From: Paenibacillus sp. CAA11
GTDB taxonomy: Bacteria > Bacillota > Bacilli > Paenibacillales > Paenibacillaceae
Reading direction: 5' to 3'
Assembly (NCBI RefSeq): GCF_003060825.1
Contig: NZ_CP028922.1
Span: 1,350,501 to 1,414,500 of the forward strand
DNA length: 64,000 nucleotides
The notes under the pieces: model-generated
Databases searched by the model: none
The model's input: only the letters and a program-made list of their open reading frames with translations
Told to the model about the DNA's origin: nothing
Position numbers and translations under genes: made by a program
Shown: in pieces, positions 42,632 through 50,114 of the stretch
Layout of the letters: the number at the start of each line of letters is the position of its first letter
Position numbering within the stretch: the stretch's first letter is position 1

Positions 42632-43756
42632 TTAAAACGGCAGACCATCGTCGACTATAACTTTTATCCTACCAAGTCGTGTATAAATATTGTCTAGTAC
42701 TATTTTCTGTTTATACGGCGGCAATTCCACTAGAAATCTATAAAAGTCTTTTACATAAGATACCTGTATATCACTTTTACTATTGAATGAATAATTTCCT
42801 TTAATAAAACACCTTATTAGTTGAGCATTATCCTGTATATATGTTTCAAGTGAGCTATTCCGAATGAGAGTTGCTAATTTATTTAAAGTTGTTTCAATAT
42901 CCTGTATAGGCTCATACTTATCTTGATAGTGTATAATATGGCTTGCTAAAGCATCGGCAAACAGCCCATACACTTCCTTCTCCTTTTTCGAAAAATCAAC
43001 CTCACTTATCACTCCGGCTGAGATGTCACGAGAAACTTCATTGAATGAACCATATCTATTGCTAGGCTCAAGTTTAATCATTTTGTCGATTACGAAGTTA
43101 TATTTAAATTCTGATAGATTCTCCCCTAAAATATATTGAAATAATTTTCCTATAAAATATACTTCAGTTTGGTGATTATACGTCCCTTCCAACTGTATCT
43201 CGTTGGGAAGCTGTGTAACTGGCCAATTAAGGAAGACGCTCTTTCCTTCGTTTTCTGTGGCCTCAAGCTTTTTTCCAAAGCCAAAGTCAATAACTTTAAC
43301 ATTTTCCTCTTTATCTATAAGGATGTTCGATGGTCTAATATCTCTATGTAATATGCGGTTTATTTCCAAATACTCAAATGCATAAATAACTTCTTTGAAA
43401 ATATCACCCCAATCCTTACCAAAGAAGCTAGGCTCAAATTTATCTATTGGCACTCCGTCAACATACTCCATTTGCAGATATCCCGATTTTGCTTGAGGAT
43501 ATAAATAATAGTTATATACTCTTACAATATTGGGGTGGGTTAGCTTAAATAAGATTTTTATTTCATCTACAAACCGCCCAAAGTTTTCCTCAATGTCATT
43601 GGAACCTTTTGGCGAATATTTTTTAAAGGCGAAAAACATATCGGTAGTTTCATCTTTAAAGAGAAATGTATCTCCTGTTCCACCCGAACCGAGGGGTGAA
43701 ACATGTTTAAAATGCTTCATAACATTGAACTTAACTATTGTATCAGGTTGTAACAT
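42632..43756 (-). CDS. Ser/Thr protein kinase (Hanks type), element cargo
   Basis: 374 residues from MLQPDTIVKFNVMKHFKHV (43756), with CAGGAGGG upstream. The kinase domain is complete: glycine loop LGSGGTGDTF (22-31), ATP lysine in FFAFKKYSP (45/46), catalytic ILHRDIRPSNILID (HRD at 137-139), and VIDFGFGKKL (DFG at 157-159). About 130 C-terminal residues after the C-lobe match nothing I recognise and have no membrane segment, unlike PrkC-type PASTA kinases. It follows the partner gene by 34 bases in an operon inside the rlmD element. Confidence 0.9.
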   Translation of the reverse strand: MLQPDTIVKFNVMKHFKHVSPLGSGGTGDTFLFKDETTDMFFAFKKYSPKGSNDIEENFGRFVDEIKILFKLTHPNIVRVYNYYLYPQAKSGYLQMEYVDGVPIDKFEPSFFGKDWGDIFKEVIYAFEYLEINRILHRDIRPSNILIDKEENVKVIDFGFGKKLEATENEGKSVFLNWPVTQLPNEIQLEGTYNHQTEVYFIGKLFQYILGENLSEFKYNFVIDKMIKLEPSNRYGSFNEVSRDISAGVISEVDFSKKEKEVYGLFADALASHIIHYQDKYEPIQDIETTLNKLATLIRNSSLETYIQDNAQLIRCFIKGNYSFNSKSDIQVSYVKDFYRFLVELPPYKQKIVLDNIYTRLGRIKVIVDDGLPF

Positions 43757-43790
43757 TTTATCCCTCCTGTAACGCATGGGTTAATTCTTA

Positions 43791-44552
43791 TTACTTATTT
43801 ACAGATAAAATAAGCTCATTCATAAATAACTTTTCGGAAGTCGTTATAAAGCTAATATCAGATAAATCTCCTATTTCAGTTACTAAGGGCTCTTCAATAT
43901 CTTTGTTTAAGATAACAATTCTAAATTCATTTTGATATTCAATGCTTTTATCCTTCCAAAAAAACACATCTGTATTTTCCTCTTCGAAAGATTTTAATCT
44001 ATTCGAATGGTTTACATTGAAGTCATCATACAGAACTGGTTGATAAACATACCCATATTCATGCTTATCAAACGCCTTCATGACCCTTTCGAGAAAACCG
44101 GCTACTGGAAGTACCATTACATGATTTCCAAAATCTTCGATAAACCTTCGTTTCTGAATATCTGAGAATACGACTTTACATTTGTAGCATTTATCGTCCT
44201 CTTCTATAACTTCTAACATTTTAGAATCAACCATTGCCAAACAAAATACTGGTTTTGGCGTACAATGATTCAGGGTCATAACCCCTCTAGATGATTTGCC
44301 CTCTAAGATAACTTCATCAGTATCAGGGTCAATTAGCTTAAAGTTAAGAAGGTTAATGACATTGGATACTTCTAGTAAATCCCCCATTCCCTTCTTACCC
44401 TCATTCTTTTCCATATCAATGAATTTCTTTAGGTTATTCATCCTTAGTTTTCCTGACTGTAATGATTCAAGATGCCACTTTTCGGTAGCGAACTTCAAAA
44501 AAAGACATATCTGTGTAGTTTCGTTACCGTCAATCCCTGATAATCTTGGCAT
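43791..44552 (-). CDS. Kinase-associated protein of unknown function (DUF2971-like pattern)
   Basis: 253 residues from an ATG at 44552 with GAGGTG 6 bases upstream; a GTG at 44561 is also in frame. LFLKFATEKWHLESLQSGKLRMNNLKKFIDMEKNEGKKGMGDLLE resembles the N-terminal pattern (hxxL..G.hxMN.h..F....xGhGDxhE) of a broad group of phage- and island-encoded proteins such as DUF2971. The C-terminal KDKSIEYQNEFRIVILN resembles their final YE.E.R motif. The resemblance is by eye only. It is encoded directly before the kinase and is possibly its substrate or effector. Confidence 0.7.
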   Translation of the reverse strand: MPRLSGIDGNETTQICLFLKFATEKWHLESLQSGKLRMNNLKKFIDMEKNEGKKGMGDLLEVSNVINLLNFKLIDPDTDEVILEGKSSRGVMTLNHCTPKPVFCLAMVDSKMLEVIEEDDKCYKCKVVFSDIQKRRFIEDFGNHVMVLPVAGFLERVMKAFDKHEYGYVYQPVLYDDFNVNHSNRLKSFEEENTDVFFWKDKSIEYQNEFRIVILNKDIEEPLVTEIGDLSDISFITTSEKLFMNELILSVNK

Positions 44553-44637
44553 ATTATTCACCTCGTGAAGTAGTAGTTCAGTAGTGTTTCTTTTTTATTG
44601 AATTGGTGGGGCGGCTTAGTCTTTAATATTTGACTTA

Positions 44638-44868
44638 TTAGATTCTATTAGTGTCAGTATCAATCACAAAATCAACTTGAATATCCTTCGAATAAGGAAC
44701 AATTACAAAGTTGTGCATTTTACAAAACACTTCAGCAAGTTCCTTTATATCCCTTACTTCTGCTAACGCATTACGATACATTCTCTTCAGCTCAACATCG
44801 TTACAATCCCTGCCATACACAATTGATTGAGAGTAATAACCGTCAATTTCGACTAACATATTTTTCAC
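44638..44868 (-). CDS. Small hypothetical protein (76 residues), first gene of the kinase operon
   Basis: Starts at a GTG (44868) or the ATG at 44859: MLVEIDGYYSQSIVYGRDCN, then a helical RMYRNALAEVRDIKELAEVFCKMHNF and a strand-rich end VDFVIDTDTNRI. No motif is recognised and the ribosome binding site is weak. It lies 86 bases before the partner gene, on the same strand and behind a plausible promoter, so it may be an antitoxin-like or regulatory component. Confidence 0.55.
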   Translation of the reverse strand: MKNMLVEIDGYYSQSIVYGRDCNDVELKRMYRNALAEVRDIKELAEVFCKMHNFVIVPYSKDIQVDFVIDTDTNRI

Positions 44869-45272
44869 GATTGGGTGCTAACCAATCTGTATAGCTCCAA
44901 ATGTATAAATATAAGATAGCACACTTGGGATTTTTTTACTTACACATTTTATTAATGGTGTACCCAGTACCTCGTCAACATGAATTTTTCTTTTTCATAA
45001 AGTTTACCCTTGTATGCTCCGTGAAAAATTTTTCTGAAAGTCCTCCTACTGTAAAATTGATGTGTCGAGATTTATAACCTTATTTTTGCAATCCCGTTTA
45101 TCAACATGTACTCAAAATCACTAGATACCATCATTAAGAAGGACAAAATGGTTACCTTCGCTTTCTCGCGTTATTTACAGATATTTACGGTTGAAATCTT
45201 TACCCATTCTTTGTTAAGCCATGACACTTCTATTCTTATAATGTTATCGACCAAATCTAACGGGGTGATAGC
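44869..45272. promoter_or_regulatory. Divergent promoter region of the element
   Basis: 404 AT-rich bases without a gene. On the minus strand TTGACG (44973-44978), 17 bases, TTAATA (44950-44955) can drive the kinase operon. On the plus strand a TATAAT (about 45237) lies before the excisionase-like gene. Nothing else was recognised. Confidence 0.5.
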
Positions 45273-45473
45273 ATGATTAATCGAAGCGACAGGCTGATGA
45301 CAATTGATGAAGTGGCTTATTATTTGAACCTTTCGCCGCGAACAATTTACAGGAAAATATACGAGGGTGAACTCCTTGCTTATAAGGTCGGGGGAGTTTG
45401 GAGAATGGAACCTCAATTCGTTTACAAGTATTCGCGTCAAAACAAAAGAACAGGAGTGATTCAAAATGGATAA
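45273..45473 (+). CDS. Excisionase-family helix-turn-helix protein
   Basis: 66 residues: RLMTIDEVAYYLNLSPRTIYRKIYEGELLAYKVGGVWRMEPQFVYKYSRQ is the MerR-like winged HTH of the excisionase (xis/AlpA-like, DNA-binding domain HTH_17) family. GGGGTGA precedes the ATG. It probably controls excision or gene expression of the element. Its end overlaps the next frame by 8 bases (ATGGATAA). Confidence 0.82.
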   Translation: MINRSDRLMTIDEVAYYLNLSPRTIYRKIYEGELLAYKVGGVWRMEPQFVYKYSRQNKRTGVIQNG

Positions 45474-45695
45474 CAAATACACTTTATCCGTAATTGCAAG
45501 AAATCCAAACTACAATCGGGGCGGTTCGTTACTGAGGAAACCGTATGGAATTGGGTAAGGAACGGAGAATTAGAAGTTGAACGAGTTCCCAGTCATATTC
45601 AAGCATGGGGCAAATATCCATATTGGACTGATGAAGCCCACCTAAAAGAAGTATTGCAGGACAAAGGTTATAATACCGATTCTATCTTCTCGTAG
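45466..45695 (+). pseudogene. Second small HTH-like gene, frameshifted
   Basis: It begins MDNKYTLSVIARNPNYNRG and stops after 30 codons, but the +1 frame continues as RFVTEETVWNWVRNGELEVERVPSHIQAWGKYPYWTDEAHLKEVLQDKGYNTDSIFS. Joining them needs one base at about 45516-45522. The restored 76-residue product looks like another HTH_17-type protein. The gene therefore appears broken. Confidence 0.65.
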
Positions 45696-46189
45696 TGTCG
45701 CAACAATTCAAAACCTAATAACGATGATTATTACAAACTCATAAAATGCTTTACCCGTGGCTTTGCGGTAGCACACGTAAAATAACCGCCCCTGTGTTCA
45801 CAAGTAGGTGTTGCCCCGTTAGATGGACAGGTATTTGATTTGAAGTTGTGCTTCATCCTCAGATACTACAATGATTTGTAGCCCCGTCACGGTCGCCTAA
45901 AGGCGAGGGATTCATGACAGAGCATGTTTATCATGCGCGTGGTAAAGCCGTACCTGAGCACGCTTGATGTCATGTAGGAAACCTAAACCCACATGTGTTT
46001 CTTATTCCCCTACCCCATTAAGGGGAATAATGTTTCCTTACCCACCTGTGTTTCCATTAAATAAATAATCTAAAAATCAGGGCGAAGCCCCCGAGCGAAG
46101 CGAAGCGGAGCGACCACAAGAAGACGTAACTCACCCCGAAGGGGTGGGGAGAAGAACAACACTAGTCGTAAGTCTTCATAATCTTTGAT
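45696..46189. other. Structured non-coding block (possible IS200/IS605-type end or omega-RNA-like remnant)
   Basis: 494 bases without genes but dense in hairpins: CTACAA/TTGTAG (about 45876-45891), TCGCCT-AA-AGGCGA (45893-45906), and a three-way fold with outer stem CATGACA/TGTCATG (45913-45919, 45968-45974) enclosing GCATG/CATGC and GCGTG/CACGC. Further on are TTATTCCCC/GGGGAATAA (46002-46030), flanking direct repeats CCCACATGTGTTTC/CCCACCTGTGTTTC (45988, 46041), and CACCCC-GAAG-GGGTG (about 46133). The minus-strand GAATCCCTCGCCTTTAGGCG resembles hairpins at ends of IS605-family elements. Confidence 0.5.
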
Positions 46190-46525
46190 ATGATGAATTT
46201 ATCCATAATTAGGGATGTGATAAATAAAATGAATTTCCCTACACAATTAGACGGTGCAGAAGTCTTAAAAACTACAACTAATGATAAATCACGCAAATTA
46301 AGTTCAGTCATATTTGAAGAAGAAGATGGAACTACTAATGAAGTTCATATAACTGCATTAGCAATAACAAAATACAAGGATGATGATAGATACTATCTGT
46401 TCTTGTGCGACTGTAATTGGGAAGTTGTTAACGACTTCCTTCTTGATACTATGAGTGAAGCAATGGAGTGTGCAAAAATGAACTTCTCTGTAGATTCAAA
46501 TGATTGGATTACTCTTATTGATTAA
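46190..46525 (+). CDS. Hypothetical acidic protein (111 residues)
   Basis: MMNLSIIRDVINKMNFPTQL, then KLSSVIFEEEDGTTNEVHITALAITKYKDDDRYYLFLCDCNWEVVNDFLLDTMSEAMECAKMNFSVDSNDWITL. Acidic alpha/beta protein with no recognised motif; the C-terminal TMSEAMECAK...WI is reminiscent of immunity-type small proteins, which is inference. No clear ribosome binding site, but codon use and composition look coding. It is part of the element. Confidence 0.55.
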   Translation: MMNLSIIRDVINKMNFPTQLDGAEVLKTTTNDKSRKLSSVIFEEEDGTTNEVHITALAITKYKDDDRYYLFLCDCNWEVVNDFLLDTMSEAMECAKMNFSVDSNDWITLID

Positions 46526-46613
46526 CTCCTAACATTTATTTTCATCATTTTCAAAATTATTCGCAACAGCCCCCCACCATAGAACGATGGTTACCTTGGA
46601 GGGGGAATCAACA

Positions 46614-46769
46614 ATGAAAATTGAACGCACATTCGTAGGAACAGCTTCCCTAGAGGATATTTTATCCTCTATACTAAGCCATCAGATTGACACTATCGAA
46701 GCCGAAAAGTACGATAATGATAGAGCAAATGTCATTCCTTCACACATGGAAGGAGTGACTGAACAATGA
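46614..46769 (+). CDS. Small protein coupled to the serine recombinase (51 residues)
   Basis: MKIERTFVGTASLEDILSSI is the start of a short acidic peptide ending PSHMEGVTEQ. A TTGGAGGGGG site lies 7 bases upstream, and its stop overlaps the recombinase ATG (ATGA). Short coupled frames of this type are often found before large serine recombinases. The role is unknown. Confidence 0.72.
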   Translation: MKIERTFVGTASLEDILSSILSHQIDTIEAEKYDNDRANVIPSHMEGVTEQ

Positions 46770-48300
46770 AGTGCGCTATTTATGCTAGAGTAAGCACGAA
46801 GAGAGAAGAGCAGAAGAACAGCTTGCAGAATCAAATCGCCTTAGCCGAAAACATTGCTAAGGAACAAGGGTTTACAGTTATTGAACGGTACATTGACAAC
46901 GGAATAAGTGGTTCAGGTATTAAAAATCGAACTGAGATTTTGCGATTACTGGATGATGCTAAGAAGAAAAAGTTCGATGTAGTTATCGCAAAGTCCGTTT
47001 CACGGTTGGGTAGAAATACGGTTAATAGCCTTAACACTGCTGACACTTTGGAAAGAAATAGTATAAGACTGATTTTGCCTGAAGATGGCTACGATACCAA
47101 AACTAGCAAGAGCAGATTGATGTTTAATCTGAGGGCGGTGTTAGCCGAAGAGGATAACTTGAGCCTCTCCAACAAGATTAAATGGGGGCTTAAATCTAGT
47201 GCAACTCAAGGAAACCGAATCGCATCTGTACCTCCTTTTGGCTACCGTACCAATCCCGATACAAAAAAGTTGGAAGTTGACGAAAATGCCGCCCCCATCG
47301 TAAAAGAAATTTTCAGGCTTTATTTGCATGACGGTATGGGTATGTTTGGGATTAGTAATCTCCTTATGCGCAGAGGTATTCCTACACCGAGAGACATTCA
47401 GGAGCGGCAAACGCAGGGAAGAAATGGCATCAGAACACGATTAAAGGCATCTTGACTAATCCAGTCTATACGGGCAAACAAGTATTCCATCGAGAAGAAA
47501 CAACAAGTTTGTTAGCCGAATCTGAGACTTACAAGGTTAGGCGTAAGATTAGTGAAGAAGAACAAATTGTCATAGAGAACTCACATCCTGCCCTTATTAA
47601 AGAGGATGACTTTACTGCCGCTCAAGAACAAATGAAAAAGAGGGGCAAACACAAGAGCAATGGTAATGAAAGTCTGTTCTCGTACATCCTTAAATGCCCT
47701 GATTGTGGAAGTGGCATGCACTTCAAACCCGACAGACGGAAGGGTGCATACGTCTGTGGTGGTTACGTTAAATACACATCTGCCCATTGCACTTCCCATA
47801 TCATCGAAGAAAAGGTACTTCTTCAAGTAGTTAAGAATGACCTGAAATCCTTGATAAAGGATACTGTGAAGATTGATAGTCTTTACGGAATTGCAGAAGA
47901 AAAAGCCTTGGCTGTTCAGTCTCTCGCTCAAAGGGAACTGAAACGTGTGGAGAAGCAATTAGCAGAACTTGATAATCGTTTTGATAAATTGCTGTCCTTA
48001 CATGTTGAGGGGGCTATTACAACAGACCAATTCAAGCATCAGAATGAGCGTAACGCCCTTCAACAGCAAGAACTGCTTAACAGGAAGGCTGAACTCATTG
48101 TAGCCTTAGAAGAAGGTAAGAACCTCGCAGAACGTAAAGAAGCCTTTAGGAAGGAAGTTGAACGCTTCATTGACCTCGACATTAGCGATGAGCAGGTATT
48201 GAAGCAATTCCTCCAAAGGCTTATCCAAACAATCGAAGTATTCGAGGATGGAAAGATTAAGATAATCTATAACCTTTCCAATCCTCTCACCTCGAATTAA
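46766..48300 (+). pseudogene. Large serine recombinase of the rlmD element, frameshifted
   Basis: The N-terminal resolvase domain CAIYARVSTKREEQKNSLQNQ has the nucleophilic Ser, with SRLGRN further on; the recombinase domain PFGYRTNPDTKKLEVDENAAPIVKEIFRLYLHDGMGMFGISNLL follows. At about 47399-47402 the frame is lost; the next frame resumes with ANAGKKWHQNTIKGILTNPVYTGKQVF, the zinc ribbon CPDCGSGMHFKPDRRKGAYVCGGYVKYTSAHC, and a coiled coil. One missing base accounts for the break. It lies 8 bases from the rlmD stop, the usual place for an integrase next to its attachment site. Confidence 0.9.
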
Positions 48301-48301
48301 G

Positions 48302-48331
48302 GTACAGTTTATTGGACTGTATCTTTTCTTT
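48302..48331 (+). terminator. Hairpin after the recombinase
   Basis: GTACAGT/ACTGTATC flanks TTATTGG and is followed by TTTTCTTTC. It lies within the last codons of rlmD on the other strand. Confidence 0.55.
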
Positions 48332-49838
48332 CAAGTCTCACTGTCACCTCCACATGACTCGTCTGCGGGAACATGTCCACCGGCTGCGCCCACTCCAGGG
48401 AGTAGCCGCCGTCCAGCAGCACCTTGCAATCCTTCGCCAGGGTCGATGGGTTACAGGAGACGTAGACGAAGCGCTTCGGCTTGGTCTTGAGCACCGATTC
48501 GAGAAAACGCGGGTCAAGGCCGGTCCGCGGCGGGTCAGCGATGATCACATCCGGCTTGAAGCCGGATTTCACCCAAGCCGGCAGCAGCTCTTCCGCTTGT
48601 CCCGTATAGAAGGAAGCGTTCGAGCGTCCATTGCGCTCGGCGTTATCTTTAGCATCCTGTACAGCTTCAGCAATGCTCTCAATGCCCCGAACTTCACGAG
48701 CATAAGGTGCCAGCCATAGGCCGATCGTTCCTGTACCGCAGTAGGCATCCACAACGGTTTCCTTGCCGGTCAAGCCGGCAGCAGCACGAACGGATTCATA
48801 CAGCTTGACGGTCTGCAGCGGATTCAGCTGGAAGAAGGCGCGAGGGGAGAGGGTGAATTCCAGATCGCCCAGTGACTCCTGAATACCTTCCTCACCCCAG
48901 AGAATGTGGGTGCGGTCACCAAAGATCAAGGAGGTGTTCCGCGGATTAATGTTTAGGGCAATGCTCGTAATCCCTGGCAGAGCAAGGCGAAGCTCCTTAA
49001 TTAGGCGCTCCTGCTGGGGTACCCGATCATTCACGGTGACGAGCGTAACCTGCAGCTGCCCAGATTGAAATCCCCAGCGGACGACGATGCTGCGGACAAG
49101 CCCTTGATTGCTGCGCTCCTTATAAATTGGAATGCGCAGATATTCTAGCACATTGCGCACCTTATCGACGGCTGCATTGATTTCCGGATGCTGAATCGGA
49201 CAGCCTGTAATGTCGACCAGCTCGTGCGAACCTGTGGAGTAGAGGCCGGCGATCACACCCTCCTGGCGTTCTCCTAGCTGAAGCTGAGCCTTATTCCGGT
49301 ATCCCCAAGGATGCTCCATGCCGAGGATGGGCTGTAGGCGCACGTTCTCCATCCCGGCATACCGAGCGAAAGCTTCGCGAACGAGATCCTCTTTGCCCTG
49401 CAGTTGTCCTTTATAGGACATATGTTGAATTTGGCAGCCTCCGCAAATGCCGAAGACGGGGCAGGGGGCATCCACACGCTCTGGTGACCGCTTTTCTATT
49501 TCACTGATCGCAGCCGTGATATATTTAGGCTCCGCGCGTTTAACGGTAGCTTTGATGACCTCTCCAGGAATGGCGCCTTCAATAAACACAGCCTTCCGCC
49601 GATAGTAGCCCACCCCTTCACCATTGATGCCTAGGCGCTTAATCGTGACGACAATCCGGTCACCGACTTTCAGCTCTTCAGCCCCGGCAGTGCTGGCCGC
49701 AGCACGCGGCTTTCCTCCGGGCTTGCCTTGTCCATGGCGGTTGCCCCGGTCACCGGGTTTCCCAGCCGAGGAGTAGGCCTTTGAGCCACTTTTCTTATTT
49801 TTGCTCTCTATCCCCGTACGTGATTGTTCACTCTTCAT
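48309..49838 (-). CDS. rlmD: 23S rRNA (uracil-C5)-methyltransferase, RlmD/RlmCD family
   Basis: 509 residues from MKSEQSRTGIES (49838), with GGAGAAG 7 bases upstream; longer frames to 49973 are rejected. A basic Ser/Gly-rich N-terminal extension precedes a TRAM domain (VGDRIVVTIKRLGINGEGVGYYRRKAVFIEGAIPGE), the 4Fe-4S cysteines CPVFGICGGCQIQHM, the methyltransferase motif VVDAYCGTGTIGLWLA, and the catalytic YVSCNPSTLAKD. It methylates 23S rRNA uridines. Its last 15 residues (VEVTVRLERKDTVQ region) appear to be supplied by an integrated element. Confidence 0.95.
   Translation of the reverse strand: MKSEQSRTGIESKNKKSGSKAYSSAGKPGDRGNRHGQGKPGGKPRAAASTAGAEELKVGDRIVVTIKRLGINGEGVGYYRRKAVFIEGAIPGEVIKATVKRAEPKYITAAISEIEKRSPERVDAPCPVFGICGGCQIQHMSYKGQLQGKEDLVREAFARYAGMENVRLQPILGMEHPWGYRNKAQLQLGERQEGVIAGLYSTGSHELVDITGCPIQHPEINAAVDKVRNVLEYLRIPIYKERSNQGLVRSIVVRWGFQSGQLQVTLVTVNDRVPQQERLIKELRLALPGITSIALNINPRNTSLIFGDRTHILWGEEGIQESLGDLEFTLSPRAFFQLNPLQTVKLYESVRAAAGLTGKETVVDAYCGTGTIGLWLAPYAREVRGIESIAEAVQDAKDNAERNGRSNASFYTGQAEELLPAWVKSGFKPDVIIADPPRTGLDPRFLESVLKTKPKRFVYVSCNPSTLAKDCKVLLDGGYSLEWAQPVDMFPQTSHVEVTVRLERKDTVQ
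48334..48360. other. Right attachment junction (attR) inside the rlmD 3' end
   Basis: CTCACTGTCACCTC (48337-48350) is the inverted counterpart, 13 of 14 bases, of the arm at 42557-42570 (GAGGTGACAGGGAG). The core ACCTCCACATG (48346-48356) is shared with the junction at 42544-42554. Codons of rlmD 3' to the core therefore come from the element. Confidence 0.75.
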
Positions 49839-50114
49839 ATACAGTATCTTCTCCATCTTCGTTGTTATTGTGTCCAATATACCATGTAGAGGAAGTGAAA
49901 ACCATGCGGGGTTTTGGCAGGCAGAGCAAGCAAATGTGTGCGGCTGTGGCTGTTGGGCCTGTACGAGGTTCACTTAATTGTCTGCTGTCCTCTGAGACAG
50001 GTACCCGGCTAGCCCGGTTATTGCTCATTTCTATGAACATCGGTAAACTTGAACTATATCAGGTTGCTTCGTTTAAGGCGGCTTTTCGCCTTTTTAGCAA
50101 AAATAAGGAGTTAA

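Noticed and set aside
45171-45482. 103-codon minus-strand frame
   Set aside because: Antisense to the excisionase-like gene, which has a clear HTH and ribosome binding site.
45696-46189. CRISPR array
   Set aside because: Hairpins and two direct repeats are present, but there is no regular repeat-spacer pattern.
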